Source: Latescibacteria bacterium UBA6620
GTDB lineage: Bacteria; Latescibacterota; UBA2968
DNA length: 64,000 bases
Direction of reading: 5' to 3'
Assembly: GCA_002433075.1 (NCBI GenBank)
Contig: DJHM01000051.1
Location: 53,476-117,475 of the forward strand
Shown: piece after piece, positions 52,321 through 61,085 of the stretch
Layout: every line of letters begins with the position of its first letter
How positions within the stretch are numbered: the stretch's first letter is position 1
Position numbers and translations under genes: made by a program
The notes under the pieces: model-generated
The model's input: only the letters and a program-made list of their open reading frames with translations
The model's database searches: none
Told to the model about the DNA's origin: nothing

Positions 52321-53430
52321 CTACCTGCGCTCTACGCCGGGTGAGGCCTGGTAGAGTTGCCCGCAACCGGCCGTGATGTCGGTGCCCTTGCTGTAGCGAA
52401 CGATGGCCGTCATCTGAGCCGCCGCGATCGTCTCCACGAACGCCTCAATCCTCTGCTCGGACGGACGGCCGAACGCTTCGCCGTCGATCGGATTCCACGG
52501 GATCACATTGACCTTGCACGGAATGTCCCTGATCAGATCGACCAGCGCACGGGCGTGCTCGACCGAGTCGTTCTGCCCCGCCAGGAGCACGTACTCGAAC
52601 GTGACGTACCGCCCAAACGCCCGTTGGTAACCCTTCACCGCCTCCAGCAGCACGGAAATGGACCATCGCCGGTTAATCGGCATAATCTTGTTCCGGAACG
52701 CGTCCGTTGTCGCGTTCAAGGAAACGGCCAGCATCACGTGAGGACCGTTCCGCGTCAATTCCTCGATCCCCGGAACGTGACCCGCCGTCGATAACGTGAT
52801 GCGCCGTCTACTGATCGCCGGACCATAATCGAGGTTCATGATCCGGATTGCCCGGCTCACTTCCGGCAGATTCAACAGGGGCTCCCCCATCCCCATCAGC
52901 ACGACGTTCGTCAGGTCCTCCCCCACTTCGCCCAGATGGCGACGCGCTACCACGACCTGGTCTACGATTTCGCCCGCGGTCAGGTTTCGGATCAGCCCCA
53001 TCTTTCCGGTCGCACAGAAGGTGCAGTCCAGGGGGCAACCCACCTGCGATGAAACGCAGAGGGTCCGGCGATCGCCTTCGGCCATCAGTACGCTCTCGAC
53101 GCGGCGTCCGTCAGAAAGCTCGAATAGATACTTCGTCGCCTGGCCCGACGGATCTGTCACCACCTCTGCTTCGTCCAAACTCAGGATCGTGGCCCGCTCG
53201 GACAACATCCGTCGATGCGCCTTCGACAGGTTGGTCATCGCGTCGAACGACCGAACCCCGTACCCATAGATCCACTGTGCGATCTGGCGTCCCCGATACG
53301 GCTCGAGATCGATCGAAGCAGCCACGTGCTCGAGTTCTTCGGGCAGCATCCCTTTCAGTTCTCTCGGGGACATTGACGCGAGGGTCTTGTCAGCCGGCAC
53401 GGTGTGTTTGACAGTTTGGAGTTGACACAT
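52321..53430 (-). CDS. rlmN: 23S rRNA (adenine2503-C2)-methyltransferase, radical SAM
   Basis: 369 residues. It methylates A2503 of 23S rRNA and A37 of some tRNAs. The 4Fe-4S motif is CPLDCTFCATG (Cys132, 136, 139), preceded by TLCVSSQVG. NVVLMGMGEPLLNL, TLSTAGHVPGI and LAVSLNATTDAFRNKIMPIN follow, and the second catalytic cysteine is in ITAGCGQL near residue 356. I used ATG 53430; the frame extends upstream to 53499 with unlikely sequence, and ATG 53373 is an alternative. It is divergent from the M23 gene, whose promoter overlaps this start. Confidence 0.95.
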   Translation of the reverse strand: MCQLQTVKHTVPADKTLASMSPRELKGMLPEELEHVAASIDLEPYRGRQIAQWIYGYGVRSFDAMTNLSKAHRRMLSERATILSLDEAEVVTDPSGQATKYLFELSDGRRVESVLMAEGDRRTLCVSSQVGCPLDCTFCATGKMGLIRNLTAGEIVDQVVVARRHLGEVGEDLTNVVLMGMGEPLLNLPEVSRAIRIMNLDYGPAISRRRITLSTAGHVPGIEELTRNGPHVMLAVSLNATTDAFRNKIMPINRRWSISVLLEAVKGYQRAFGRYVTFEYVLLAGQNDSVEHARALVDLIRDIPCKVNVIPWNPIDGEAFGRPSEQRIEAFVETIAAAQMTAIVRYSKGTDITAGCGQLYQASPGVERR

Positions 53431-53450
53431 TTTGGGCTTTGGCCTAATTT
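53422..53450 (+). promoter_or_regulatory. consensus promoter for the M23 peptidase gene
   Basis: TTGACA at 53422-53427, a 17-base spacer and TAATTT at 53445-53450; the start would be near 53457, about 50 bases before the ATG. Confidence 0.7.
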
Positions 53451-53508
53451 CAACTCTCGTTGAAGGTAATAACCATAAATTACAATGATTTAGAAGCACT
53501 CTCCCTCA

Positions 53509-54915
53509 ATGAAACCCTACACATTCGCCCGGCCCAGACCGAACGGACGCCCCCCTTTATCCAGGGGCCCCGGGCTCGTGATCCTCGTGCTCGGCCTGAC
53601 CGCGCTCTGCGCGTCTCGAGTCGATCTCGCCGGCTCCGAATGGCACACCGCCGCCCGCACCCAACCTCCCGATCCGACACCCGTGCTCGAAGCGCCTGAA
53701 CCCGAAACGGTCCTGACCGCGCCCGCCGAACCCAAGATCATCGAACTTACAGGCATCATCGGTCGTGGAGAAGTCTTTTCAGAGGCTCTCAAGCGTCAGG
53801 GCATCGAGCACGAGGCCGTGTTCGAGCTGGTCAGCTCCCTGCGAAAGGGGATTCATCGCGCGGAGTTCAATCCCAACATCGTCCAGCGCGGCGACCGATT
53901 CAGTCTGGGCGTCGATACCGCCGGCGTAATTCAGTCCTTCGAATTCGTCAAACGCGGAGCCTTGGCCACCCGTTTCGTCGCTAATCGCCTCGAAGGACGC
54001 CTCGAAGCCCGGAAGGAAGAGGCCGACCTCGACCGACAGGTTGTCGTTGTGTCGGCCGGAATCGAGGGCACGATCTGGAACGCCATCCGTGGCGCGGGGG
54101 AAAACCCCGACCTCCTCAGCTCACGACTCATCGAGATCTTCGAATACGATATCGATTTTATGGTCGACTGTCGCCCCGCGGACGCCTTTTCCGTCGCCAT
54201 CGAGAAATTCTACAAAGACGGCGAATTCGTCCGGTATGGAGATGTACTGGCGGCCGAATACCGGGCCGCTCGTGAAAGCTACCACGCCTATCTGTTCGAA
54301 ACTCCCGCTGGAGATCGAGGCTACCACGACGCCGAGGGTCGATCTCTCCGAGGTTTCTTTCTAAAATCGCCCCTGAACTATCGTCGAATCAGCTCCGGTT
54401 ACTCCAACCGACGATTTCACCCCGTTCTCAAGAAATATCTCGCCCACCACGGTATCGACTACGCCGCCGACTACGGTACCCCCGTCTGGGCAACGGCAGA
54501 TGGCGTGATTGTATCATCAGGTCGCAAGGGACCTCTGGGCCTTTACGTCGAGGTGCAACACAAGAACGGCTACAAGACGGGCTACGGGCACCTGAGCCGG
54601 ATTTCCAGGACCGCACGTAAGGGCGTGCGTGTGAGGCAGAAGCAGATTGTCGGATATGTCGGAGCAACGGGACGCGCCACGGGACCCCATCTGCATTACA
54701 ACTTCTACTCCAAGGTCGGCGGTAAGTATCGACTCTCGAACCCCTCTCGCGTCGTCAACCGCCCGACCGGCAAAACGATCCCACCAGCTCTGCTGGATCA
54801 GTTCTTCGCGCATCGAAATCACCTGGACGCGCTTCTCGACCAGGAAAGCGGGTCGATCGTGACCGCCCTGCTCGATCCTTTTCCCACTCCCGGGCTCGAC
54901 TATCCAACTGAATAG
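53509..54915 (+). CDS. M23 (LytM-type) peptidoglycan metallopeptidase, membrane-anchored
   Basis: 468 residues. An N-terminal membrane anchor (GLVILVLGLTALCASRVDLA) precedes a proline-rich linker. An OapA/SH3-like region (about 80-270) contains two copies of a repeated motif: GVIQSFEFVKRG... and DAFSVAIEKFYKDG... The C-terminal M23 zinc domain contains RRFHPVLKKYLAHHGIDYAA (His314, Asp317), GYGHLS (His361) and GPHLHYNF (His394, His396). It is a likely periplasmic endopeptidase for cell-wall growth or division. The stop abuts the ATG of the Minf_1886 gene. Confidence 0.9.
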   Translation: MKPYTFARPRPNGRPPLSRGPGLVILVLGLTALCASRVDLAGSEWHTAARTQPPDPTPVLEAPEPETVLTAPAEPKIIELTGIIGRGEVFSEALKRQGIEHEAVFELVSSLRKGIHRAEFNPNIVQRGDRFSLGVDTAGVIQSFEFVKRGALATRFVANRLEGRLEARKEEADLDRQVVVVSAGIEGTIWNAIRGAGENPDLLSSRLIEIFEYDIDFMVDCRPADAFSVAIEKFYKDGEFVRYGDVLAAEYRAARESYHAYLFETPAGDRGYHDAEGRSLRGFFLKSPLNYRRISSGYSNRRFHPVLKKYLAHHGIDYAADYGTPVWATADGVIVSSGRKGPLGLYVEVQHKNGYKTGYGHLSRISRTARKGVRVRQKQIVGYVGATGRATGPHLHYNFYSKVGGKYRLSNPSRVVNRPTGKTIPPALLDQFFAHRNHLDALLDQESGSIVTALLDPFPTPGLDYPTE

Positions 54916-55341
54916 ATGACAGAAGACACCTCCAGCTTCTTTGATGAAATCGACGAACTCGCTCGCGCACACGCCCGATTCCGTCGCGAGGCCTACCTCT
55001 TCATCTATTCCGCCCTCGACCACACTGTGCGTAGCCTGAAACGGGACCGCTCCGATGAAACCGTCGGTCGCCACGTGTGCGGACAGGAACTATGCCTCGG
55101 AATCGCCGAGTACGGACGCGCCCAGTTCGGTCCTCTCGTCAGATCGGTGTTTCATCACTGGGGCATCCACACCACCGCCGACTTCGGTGACATCGTGTTC
55201 ACTCTTGTCGACCACGGCTTAATGAGTAAGACCGAGGAGGATCGCTCTGAAGACTTCGCGGGGGTCTACGACTTCGACGAGGTCTTCGACCCTCGCAAGA
55301 TCCAGAGCGATCTCCAGGAACTCGACCTCGAGGCATTCTAA
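54916..55341 (+). CDS. Minf_1886 family protein
   Basis: 141 residues. The conserved family pattern is visible: RFRREAYLFIYSALDHTVRS, RHVCGQELCLGIAEYGRAQF, GPLVRSVFHHWGIHTTADFG, DIVFTLVDHGLMSKTEEDRS and DFAGVYDFDEVFD. The function of the family is unknown. Its ATG directly follows the M23 stop and the LarC gene begins three bases after its own stop, so the three are likely one operon. Confidence 0.85.
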   Translation: MTEDTSSFFDEIDELARAHARFRREAYLFIYSALDHTVRSLKRDRSDETVGRHVCGQELCLGIAEYGRAQFGPLVRSVFHHWGIHTTADFGDIVFTLVDHGLMSKTEEDRSEDFAGVYDFDEVFDPRKIQSDLQELDLEAF

Positions 55342-55344
55342 TTC

Positions 55345-56493
55345 GTGATCGGCTACTTCGACTGCTTCTCAGGCATCAGCGGCGATATGGTACTCGGTGC
55401 GCTCGTCGACGCCGGGCTGGATTTCGACGCGCTCCAGTCGGGACTCGAAGAACTCGATCTTCCGGGTGAATTCACCCTGTCGGTCGCTCGGGTCGAAAAG
55501 CACGGCATCGCCGCGACCAAGGTTGACGTCGACGCTCAGGAAGGTCACGTTCACCGGCATCTTTCAGACATCCTGACCATCCTCGACCGGAGCCGGCTGG
55601 AACCCTCCCTGGCAGCACGGGCGGGAGATGTCTTCAGAACCCTGGCCGATGCCGAAGCCCACGTTCACGGAACCACACCGGAGAAGGTTCATTTCCACGA
55701 GGTCGGCGCCGTCGATGCCATCGTCGATGTCGTCGGTGCCGTGATCGGCCTGGATCTCCTCGGGGTCGAAACCTTGCACGCCAGCGCCCTCACGGTCGGA
55801 ACCGGTGTCACACAGAGCGCGCACGGACGCATCCCGATTCCGGTACCCGCTGTGCTCGCGATGTGCAAGAGCGTTCCCCTTCGGCGAACAACGATCGAAC
55901 GCGAACTCGTGACCCCCACCGGGGCGGCGCTCATCACGACACTCGCAACCACCATCGGCGAGCCCCTTTCGATCACACCTACAGCGACCGGCTACGGTGC
56001 CGGTACCCGGGACCTTGAGGAGCGGCCGAACCTTCTTCGCCTCGATCTCGGCCACCCGGTCGACGCCGCAGGCACAGATCGCGTGGCCGAGCTGGAGGCC
56101 ACGCTCGACGACATGACCCCCGAGGCCTTCGGCTACCTGACCGAGCTTCTGCTGGCCGAAGGCGCTCGAGACGTCTACCTGACACCTGTTTTCATGAAAA
56201 AGGGCAGACCGGGAACGCAAATCACGATCCTGTGCGACGAAAGCGAGGCCAGCCGACTTGGGAAGCATCTGCTCGCTGAGTCGACGACACTGGGCTATCG
56301 TAGAACACTCGCGGATCGTGTCGTCCTTCCGCGACGAGAAGAGACTGTCGAAACACCGTTCGGTCCCGTCAGAGTAAAGAGGACCCAGGTCGATGGTCGC
56401 GAGCGGCGGTCTCCCGAATACGAAGACTGCGCACGCATCGCCCGGGAAAGGTCTGTCCCCCTGCTCGAGGTCTACCGAGCCGCTCAGCATTAA
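55345..56493 (+). CDS. larC: nickel-pincer cofactor biosynthesis protein LarC (nickel insertion)
   Basis: 382 residues with a GTG start. TIGR00299-family features are IGYFDCFSGISGDMVLGALV, HVHRHLSDI, VHFHEVGAVDAIVDVVGAVI, VGTGVTQSAHGRIPIPVPAV, ELVTPTGAALITTLA and LEATLDDMTPEAFGYLTELL with FMKKGRPGTQITIL. In Lactobacillus the protein is made through a programmed frameshift (LarC1/LarC2); here one uninterrupted frame covers both parts. No larA, larB or larE gene is nearby. A hairpin follows. Confidence 0.9.
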   Translation: MIGYFDCFSGISGDMVLGALVDAGLDFDALQSGLEELDLPGEFTLSVARVEKHGIAATKVDVDAQEGHVHRHLSDILTILDRSRLEPSLAARAGDVFRTLADAEAHVHGTTPEKVHFHEVGAVDAIVDVVGAVIGLDLLGVETLHASALTVGTGVTQSAHGRIPIPVPAVLAMCKSVPLRRTTIERELVTPTGAALITTLATTIGEPLSITPTATGYGAGTRDLEERPNLLRLDLGHPVDAAGTDRVAELEATLDDMTPEAFGYLTELLLAEGARDVYLTPVFMKKGRPGTQITILCDESEASRLGKHLLAESTTLGYRRTLADRVVLPRREETVETPFGPVRVKRTQVDGRERRSPEYEDCARIARERSVPLLEVYRAAQH

Positions 56494-56510
56494 CCGCACG
56501 GGAAAAACGA

Positions 56511-56540
56511 AAGGGGCGGCGATACTCGTCGGCGCCCCTT
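56511..56540. terminator. bidirectional terminator
   Basis: AAGGGGCG / CGCCCCTT outer stem enclosing a GC-rich inner loop, between converging larC and the small 81-residue gene. Confidence 0.7.
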
Positions 56541-56560
56541 CTCTCATCGGTTGGGCGAAG

Positions 56561-56806
56561 CTATTCGCCCGACTCCAGAATACGAATCAACTCTTCCATA
56601 CTGGCGACCCCTTCCGAATGCCCGCCCCCCCTGTCCATCTCCCCTTCCTCAGAGCGATCGCCCTCGAACACGAACCACTCCAGGTCCTTCAGAAATTGCA
56701 GGCAGTGCCAGGTGCCCGTCGACTCGTAATCTTCCGTACACAGCTCGCGAGGGATCGGACAACCGTCGTAGAGCCCGCGAGGACACTGGCGTCTCTTCTT
56801 CCCCAT
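56561..56806 (-). CDS. small Cys-containing hypothetical protein (81 aa)
   Basis: It starts 13 bases after the glnA stop on the same strand and is probably co-transcribed. The N-terminal half has four cysteines (CPRGLYDGCPIPRELCTEDY, then WHCLQFL), which could bind zinc or iron-sulphur. The C-terminal half is acidic with a terminal helix (ASMEELIRILESGE). I do not recognise the family. It could be a glutamine-synthetase-associated small protein, but that is only suggested by position. Confidence 0.55.
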   Translation of the reverse strand: MGKKRRQCPRGLYDGCPIPRELCTEDYESTGTWHCLQFLKDLEWFVFEGDRSEEGEMDRGGGHSEGVASMEELIRILESGE

Positions 56807-56819
56807 AAGGCTCGCTCGA

Positions 56820-58154
56820 TCAGAGCAGCTTCAGATCCCGCTCCAGTTCATAGCCCGTGACCTGGGCGCGGTAGGTCGACCATTCGATCTTCTTGTTTTC
56901 GATGAACTTCTCGAACACGTGACTACCCAGCGCCCGACGAACGAGCTCGCTCCCCTCAGCCTGGTCGATCGCCTGCGAGAGATCCTGAGGCAACATCGAA
57001 ATCTTTAGCCGATCCCGTTCCGCGGCGGAGAGATCGTGGGCGTCTCCATCGTGCGTTGCCGGCAAGCGACGCTTCTTTTCGATTCCGTCGAGCCCTGAAG
57101 CCAGCATCACCGAGAAGGCCAGGTAGGGATTGCACGCTGGATCCGGAGATCGATATTCGACCCGAACCGCACTCTCCTTCCCGGGCTTGTAGGCCGGGAC
57201 TCGAACGAGATCCGAGCGATTGACCGATGCCCACGTCGTGTAGACGGGCGCTTCGTAGCCAGGAACCAGGCGCTTGTAGGAATTGACCCATTGGTTCGTG
57301 ACGAGGGTGATATCGGGAGCGTGTGCGAGAAGACCCGCGATGTACTGCTTGGCCACCCTAGACAGATGTTGGGCGTCACGTGCATTGTAGAAGGCGTTTC
57401 GCTCCCCTTTGAACAACGACATATGCGTGTGCATTCCGTTTCCATTCACGCCGTAAAGAGGCTTCGGCATGAAAGTCGCCCATACATCGTTCTTCAACGC
57501 GATTTCCTTCACCACCAGCCGGTAGGTCATCGCGTTGTCCGCCATCGTAAGCGCGTCCGTGTAGAGAAGGTCGATCTCGTGCTGACTCGGAGCCCCCTCG
57601 TGATGGCTGGATGCGACCTCGATCCCCATCTGTTCGAGAGCCAGGACCGTTTCACGCCTCAGGTCACTGGCCACGTCCAGAGGCGTCTGGTCGAAATAAC
57701 CGCCCTCGTCCAGACCTTCGAGCGGCGGCTCGGGTCGTTTGAAGTAGAAGTATTCCAGCTCCGGACTCACGTAGAACGTATAACCGAGGTCGGCCGCACA
57801 CTTGAGGTTGCGCTTCAGCACCTGCCGAGGGTCTCCTTCGTAAGGCCTCCCACTCGGCTCCAGAATATCGCAGAACATTCGGGCGACGGCCTGACCGCCC
57901 TGAGGACGAAACGGGAGCATCTGGAACGTGTTGGGGTCCGGCATGGCGATCATGTCGCTCTCGTCGATCCGTGCGAATCCCTCGACCGAGGAGCCGTCGA
58001 ATCCTACACCTTCGTCGAGTGCCTCTTCGAGCTGCTCAACCGGAATCGCCACATTCTTCAAGAAGCCCAGAATATCCGTAAACCACAGCCGGATGAACTT
58101 GACCTGACGCTCCTTGGCCGCATTCAGAACGTATTCTTTATTTCCCTGGTCCAT
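56820..58154 (-). CDS. glnA: glutamine synthetase type I (short, alpha-type)
   Basis: 444 residues. It makes glutamine from glutamate, ammonia and ATP. Features are the N-terminal VKFIRLWFTDILGFLKNVAI, GVGFDGSSVEGFARIDESDM, YVSPELEYFYF, the metal/ATP region EGAPSQHEIDL, NGNGMHTHMSLF, and RVEYRSPDPACNPYLAFSVM. No adenylylation-loop Tyr motif (NLYDLPP) is seen, so control by adenylylation is unlikely. The small Cys-rich gene follows. Confidence 0.95.
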   Translation of the reverse strand: MDQGNKEYVLNAAKERQVKFIRLWFTDILGFLKNVAIPVEQLEEALDEGVGFDGSSVEGFARIDESDMIAMPDPNTFQMLPFRPQGGQAVARMFCDILEPSGRPYEGDPRQVLKRNLKCAADLGYTFYVSPELEYFYFKRPEPPLEGLDEGGYFDQTPLDVASDLRRETVLALEQMGIEVASSHHEGAPSQHEIDLLYTDALTMADNAMTYRLVVKEIALKNDVWATFMPKPLYGVNGNGMHTHMSLFKGERNAFYNARDAQHLSRVAKQYIAGLLAHAPDITLVTNQWVNSYKRLVPGYEAPVYTTWASVNRSDLVRVPAYKPGKESAVRVEYRSPDPACNPYLAFSVMLASGLDGIEKKRRLPATHDGDAHDLSAAERDRLKISMLPQDLSQAIDQAEGSELVRRALGSHVFEKFIENKKIEWSTYRAQVTGYELERDLKLL

Positions 58155-58284
58155 AAGCTAAAAATCTGGTTGTTTTTAATTGGGTTACTTAAAATCAGCA
58201 CCGAGAACTGCCGACGCACGTGGGCGTAACATACGCAGCAATTGTTTCTCAAATGTTTCAAGAACGTTAAATTTGCAAAGAAAG

Positions 58285-58315
58285 AAGGGTCCCGGAGCCA
58301 GGCTCCGGGACCCTT
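58285..58315 (-). terminator. terminator of the HU gene
   Basis: AAGGGTCCCGGAGCC / GGCTCCGGGACCCTT, a near-perfect 15-bp hairpin just downstream of the HU stop. Confidence 0.8.
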
Positions 58316-58342
58316 AACTTTGTCATCGTGCGGAAACGCCAC

Positions 58343-58618
58343 CTACTGGACTGCGCCCTTCAACCCCTTACCTGCCTTGAAGCGAACCGTTTTGCTGGCC
58401 GCAATCTGGATAACGGCACCCGTTTGAGGGTTCCGTCCTTGGCGGGCAGCCCGACTCCCGACAGAGAAGGTGCCGAATCCAGCGATCGTCACGCGCTCAC
58501 CCTTTTGGAGTGCGCCTGTGATTTCGCTCAGCACGCTGTCTACGGCCGCCGAGGCGTCCTTCGACGTCAGATCCGCTGCGCTTGCCACCGCGGAGATCAA
58601 TTCGGCTTTGTTCGGCAT
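58343..58618 (-). CDS. hup: DNA-binding protein HU
   Basis: 91 residues, the normal HU length. It begins MPNKAELISAVASAADLTSK with GGGGGTGAG upstream and has GERVTIAGFGTFSVGSRAAR, then QGRNPQTGAVIQIAASKTVR and FKAGKGLKGAV. The GRNPQTG beta-arm tip with its proline is intact. The frame upstream of the ATG at 58618 is not coding. Confidence 0.95.
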   Translation of the reverse strand: MPNKAELISAVASAADLTSKDASAAVDSVLSEITGALQKGERVTIAGFGTFSVGSRAARQGRNPQTGAVIQIAASKTVRFKAGKGLKGAVQ

Positions 58619-58699
58619 GGTCTCACCCCCTTTCATAGAGCTTGTAAAGCGTCTATCCTGATTCTGTTCAGAATCCATTCCTACCAACGAGGTCTTGCA

Positions 58700-59191
58700 A
58701 TGTTGCTCGGCTCAATGACCTGGAACGCTGCCTCAATCGCCGTTGTTGTGGTGGTTACGCTCTTGATTCGAATCCCGGTTCCGGCCACACAGGGCTACAT
58801 CAACCTGGGGGATGCGGCAATCATCGTTTGTGCGTTGCTCTGGGGTCCGCGCTCGGGGGGAATCGCTGGGGGCTTTGGTTCGGCGCTGGCCGATCTACTC
58901 GGCGGATACGCACACTGGGCACCGTTCACGCTGCTGATCAAGGGAGCCGAAGGCCTGATTGTCGGTCTTCTCGGTGGGGGAAATCCGAGGATGATCAGAA
59001 TGGCATTGGCCGCCACCACTGGGGGGATCGTGATGGTGGCGGGGTACTTCGGTGTAGAGACCTTCCTGTATGGCTGGCAACCTGCTCTGCTCGCTGCCTG
59101 GGCCAACGGGCTCCAAGCCCTGGCCGGAGCGATCGTCGGAACTGGCGCCACCTTGCTGCTCAAGCGCGGGCTATCCCCGGGCCGGGCTTGA
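58700..59191 (+). CDS. ECF-type transporter S component (membrane)
   Basis: 163 residues with five to six hydrophobic helices. The family signature is IPVPATQGYINLGDAAIIVC, then ALLWGPRSGGIAGGFGSALA, DLLGGYAHWAPFTLLIKGAE and GLIVGLLGG, as in ECF_trnsprt/vitamin S components. No EcfA or EcfT genes are adjacent, so it probably shares a module encoded elsewhere. The ligand is unknown. The ATG has GAGG eight bases upstream. The long frame before it overlaps HU and is not used. A hairpin follows. Confidence 0.8.
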   Translation: MLLGSMTWNAASIAVVVVVTLLIRIPVPATQGYINLGDAAIIVCALLWGPRSGGIAGGFGSALADLLGGYAHWAPFTLLIKGAEGLIVGLLGGGNPRMIRMALAATTGGIVMVAGYFGVETFLYGWQPALLAAWANGLQALAGAIVGTGATLLLKRGLSPGRA

Positions 59192-59318
59192 CGGGAATAT
59201 AGGTTCAACCCGTAGGTCGGTCAACCGGCGTTCTGAAAATCAGGGACGCCAGATCTCAGATGGGGACTGGATTTCCGGGCACAGACCGTCTCCGCATGCG
59301 AGCCTCGACGGACAGAAA

Positions 59319-59346
59319 AAGGGACGTGCGTGGAGGCACGTCCCTT
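59319..59346. terminator. bidirectional terminator
   Basis: An 11-bp stem AAGGGACGTGC / GCACGTCCCTT between the converging ECF gene and the sigma factor gene. Confidence 0.8.
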
Positions 59347-59373
59347 CAAGTCTGAAGCGCTTTCAATTCCCGC

Positions 59374-60228
59374 CTATGCCGGTTCCAGCAAAGGCTCGAG
59401 CAAAGCAGCTCGCCTTGGATGGCGCAGTCGCACCAGCGCCTTTTCCTTGATCTGTCTGACCCGTTCGCGGGTGAGGTTGAACCGAACGCCGATCTCCTCA
59501 AGCGTCATAGGCTCATCATCCCCTCTCAGTCCGAAATAGAGCCGCAGCACCTCTTGCTCGCGATCATCCAGCGATTCCAAGACCTCCTCAACCTGCGTCT
59601 TGACGGAGTCTTCGAGGACTTCCGTGTCGGGCGCCTCCAGCGTGGGGTCGGGCAGGACGTTCAGGAGGGAGTGGTCGTCGTCCTCCTTGAAAGAGGCATC
59701 CAGCGACCAGACGTCCCTCGCTCGCAGCAGAGTGTCTTTGACCATGTCCTCCGACACCCCCAGCTCCTTTGCGATCACCTCGGGCTCCGGCTCGGCCTCT
59801 GTCGTCTGGAGCAACTCTCTGGAAACCTTCGAGATGTTGTGAAGGAGGTCGATACGGTTGATAGGGAGTCTGACAACGCGCGAATCCTGAGCGAGACTCT
59901 GATGGATGGCCTGACGAATCCACCACACCGCATAGGAGATGAACTTGAAACCGCGTGTCCCGTCGAACCGTTCAGCGGCCGTCATCAGGCCGACGTTACC
60001 TGCACTGATCAGGTCCGACAGCGGAACCCCGTGATTCTGATACTCCCGTGCCACGCTGACGACGAATCGAAGATTCGCCCGGACGAGTTCGTCCCGAGCC
60101 TTCTGATTCCCCTTGCGGATCAGACGAGAAAGTTCAACCTCTTCGGGACCAGACAGGGGCTCTGAGCTCGAGATGTCTCTCAGGTAGAGATCGAGGGCTT
60201 CGCTGTCCTGGATACTGATACTTGCCAA
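59374..60228 (-). CDS. rpoD: RNA polymerase sigma factor, RpoD/SigA family (short form)
   Basis: 284 residues. Regions in order are 1.2 (DLYLRDISSSEPLSGPEEVE), 2.1-2.4 (RANLRFVVSVAREYQNHGVP, then DLISAGNVGLMTAAERFD and FISYAVWWIRQAIHQSLAQD), 3 (RLPINRIDLLHNISKVSREL) and 4.1-4.2 (LEEIGVRFNLTRERVRQIKE, KALVRLRHP). No region 1.1 is present. The short form matches primary sigma factors of Bacteroidetes and relatives, although a second sigma factor elsewhere cannot be excluded. The promoters found in the window fit TTGACA / TATAAT recognition. Confidence 0.9.
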   Translation of the reverse strand: MASISIQDSEALDLYLRDISSSEPLSGPEEVELSRLIRKGNQKARDELVRANLRFVVSVAREYQNHGVPLSDLISAGNVGLMTAAERFDGTRGFKFISYAVWWIRQAIHQSLAQDSRVVRLPINRIDLLHNISKVSRELLQTTEAEPEPEVIAKELGVSEDMVKDTLLRARDVWSLDASFKEDDDHSLLNVLPDPTLEAPDTEVLEDSVKTQVEEVLESLDDREQEVLRLYFGLRGDDEPMTLEEIGVRFNLTRERVRQIKEKALVRLRHPRRAALLEPLLEPA

Positions 60229-60271
60229 AGTGAACCTCCTGAAAACCGTCAGCGATGCGGGCCCGTTCGAT

Positions 60272-60853
60272 TCAGGCGGGCATCCCGTCGTGGTGATTTG
60301 CGTTCGTTACGTGGTGGAACATCGCCTCCGGCGTCGAGCACGACATCAGTTGAGATCGTATCGCAGGCTGCGCGAAGGAGCGGCTCAAAGCCGCCAGGAA
60401 AGGCAGATAGTTTTCGGATTCGTACGTAGGAACCGCCAGCAGACACACCAGATGAACATCCTGAGGGTGGGTGGCCGTTCCAAAGTTGATCCCAGCCCTG
60501 GAAAGGCCGATTGAGGCCCCCATGCGGCGAACGGATCGGCTGCGCGCGTGAGGGAATGCAACTCCCGCTTCGACCACCGTGCTCTGCAGGTCCTCGCGCC
60601 CCAGGACAGCCTGCAGGAAACTCAAACTGTCATCCACCCGATCGGTGACGTGCAACCGATCGACCAGTTCCTTGATGGCCCCCATTCGATCGTCAGAAAC
60701 GAGCGAGGGAACCATCATTTCGGGGTCGATCCACGGCGTCAGATCCGAACAGCCCATAGGTCTCGCCGAGGAAAGCGCGATTGAGGGGTCGAGGTAGTGC
60801 AAATTTTGCGCAGTGATCGTGCCTCTTGTGAATATTGCTGACATCTTTGCCAT
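60272..60853 (-). CDS. PTS EIIA-like (PtsN-type) regulatory protein
   Basis: 193 residues from ATG 60853. The EIIA-Ntr fold is recognised by LHVTDRVDDSLSFLQAVLGR, VVEAGVAFPHARSRSVRRMG with the phosphorylatable His102, and VHLVCLLAVPTYESENYLPF. The 60-residue N-terminal segment before the fold is unlike standard PtsN. A GTG at 60901 and an ATG at 60844 are other possible starts. It lies behind a canonical sigma-54 promoter and two palindromes, downstream of a kinase and NtrC-type regulator. It is probably a nitrogen/carbon phosphorelay regulator. Confidence 0.75.
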   Translation of the reverse strand: MAKMSAIFTRGTITAQNLHYLDPSIALSSARPMGCSDLTPWIDPEMMVPSLVSDDRMGAIKELVDRLHVTDRVDDSLSFLQAVLGREDLQSTVVEAGVAFPHARSRSVRRMGASIGLSRAGINFGTATHPQDVHLVCLLAVPTYESENYLPFLAALSRSFAQPAIRSQLMSCSTPEAMFHHVTNANHHDGMPA

Positions 60854-60922
60854 AAAATCAGCCGGCCCAGAGGCCCTTTTCTGACATCTGATGGTCAGCA
60901 CCTGTCCGTTGCCAATTTAAGA

Positions 60923-60939
60923 TTGCAAGTATAGTGCCA
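60923..60939 (-). promoter_or_regulatory. sigma-54 promoter (-24/-12)
   Basis: On the minus strand TGGCAC-TATAC-TTGCAA, with GG and GC exactly ten bases apart, as in consensus TGGCAC-N5-TTGC. The predicted start is about 60912, before the EIIA-like gene. Confidence 0.8.
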
Positions 60940-61036
60940 TGACTTACATAGATATACATATCCCATTTACAAACAAAAAGATACCTCCATATACTCAGGA
61001 TCAATGAGCAGTGCAGGCACCAAAAACCGAGAGAAA

Positions 61037-61053
61037 AGTGCAACTATTGCACT
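61037..61053. promoter_or_regulatory. upstream palindrome 1 (putative activator site)
   Basis: AGTGCAA-CTA-TTGCACT, a perfect 7-bp inverted repeat about 105 bases upstream of the sigma-54 promoter. Confidence 0.6.
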
Positions 61054-61071
61054 CTCAAGAGGGCGGATTCG

Positions 61072-61085
61072 CGCAATTATTGCAT
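61072..61085. promoter_or_regulatory. upstream palindrome 2 (putative activator site)
   Basis: A GCAA-TTA-TTGC core overlapping the regulator gene stop codon. Its centre is about 33 bases (three helical turns) from palindrome 1 and it has the same TGCAA-N3-TTGC pattern. Confidence 0.55.
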
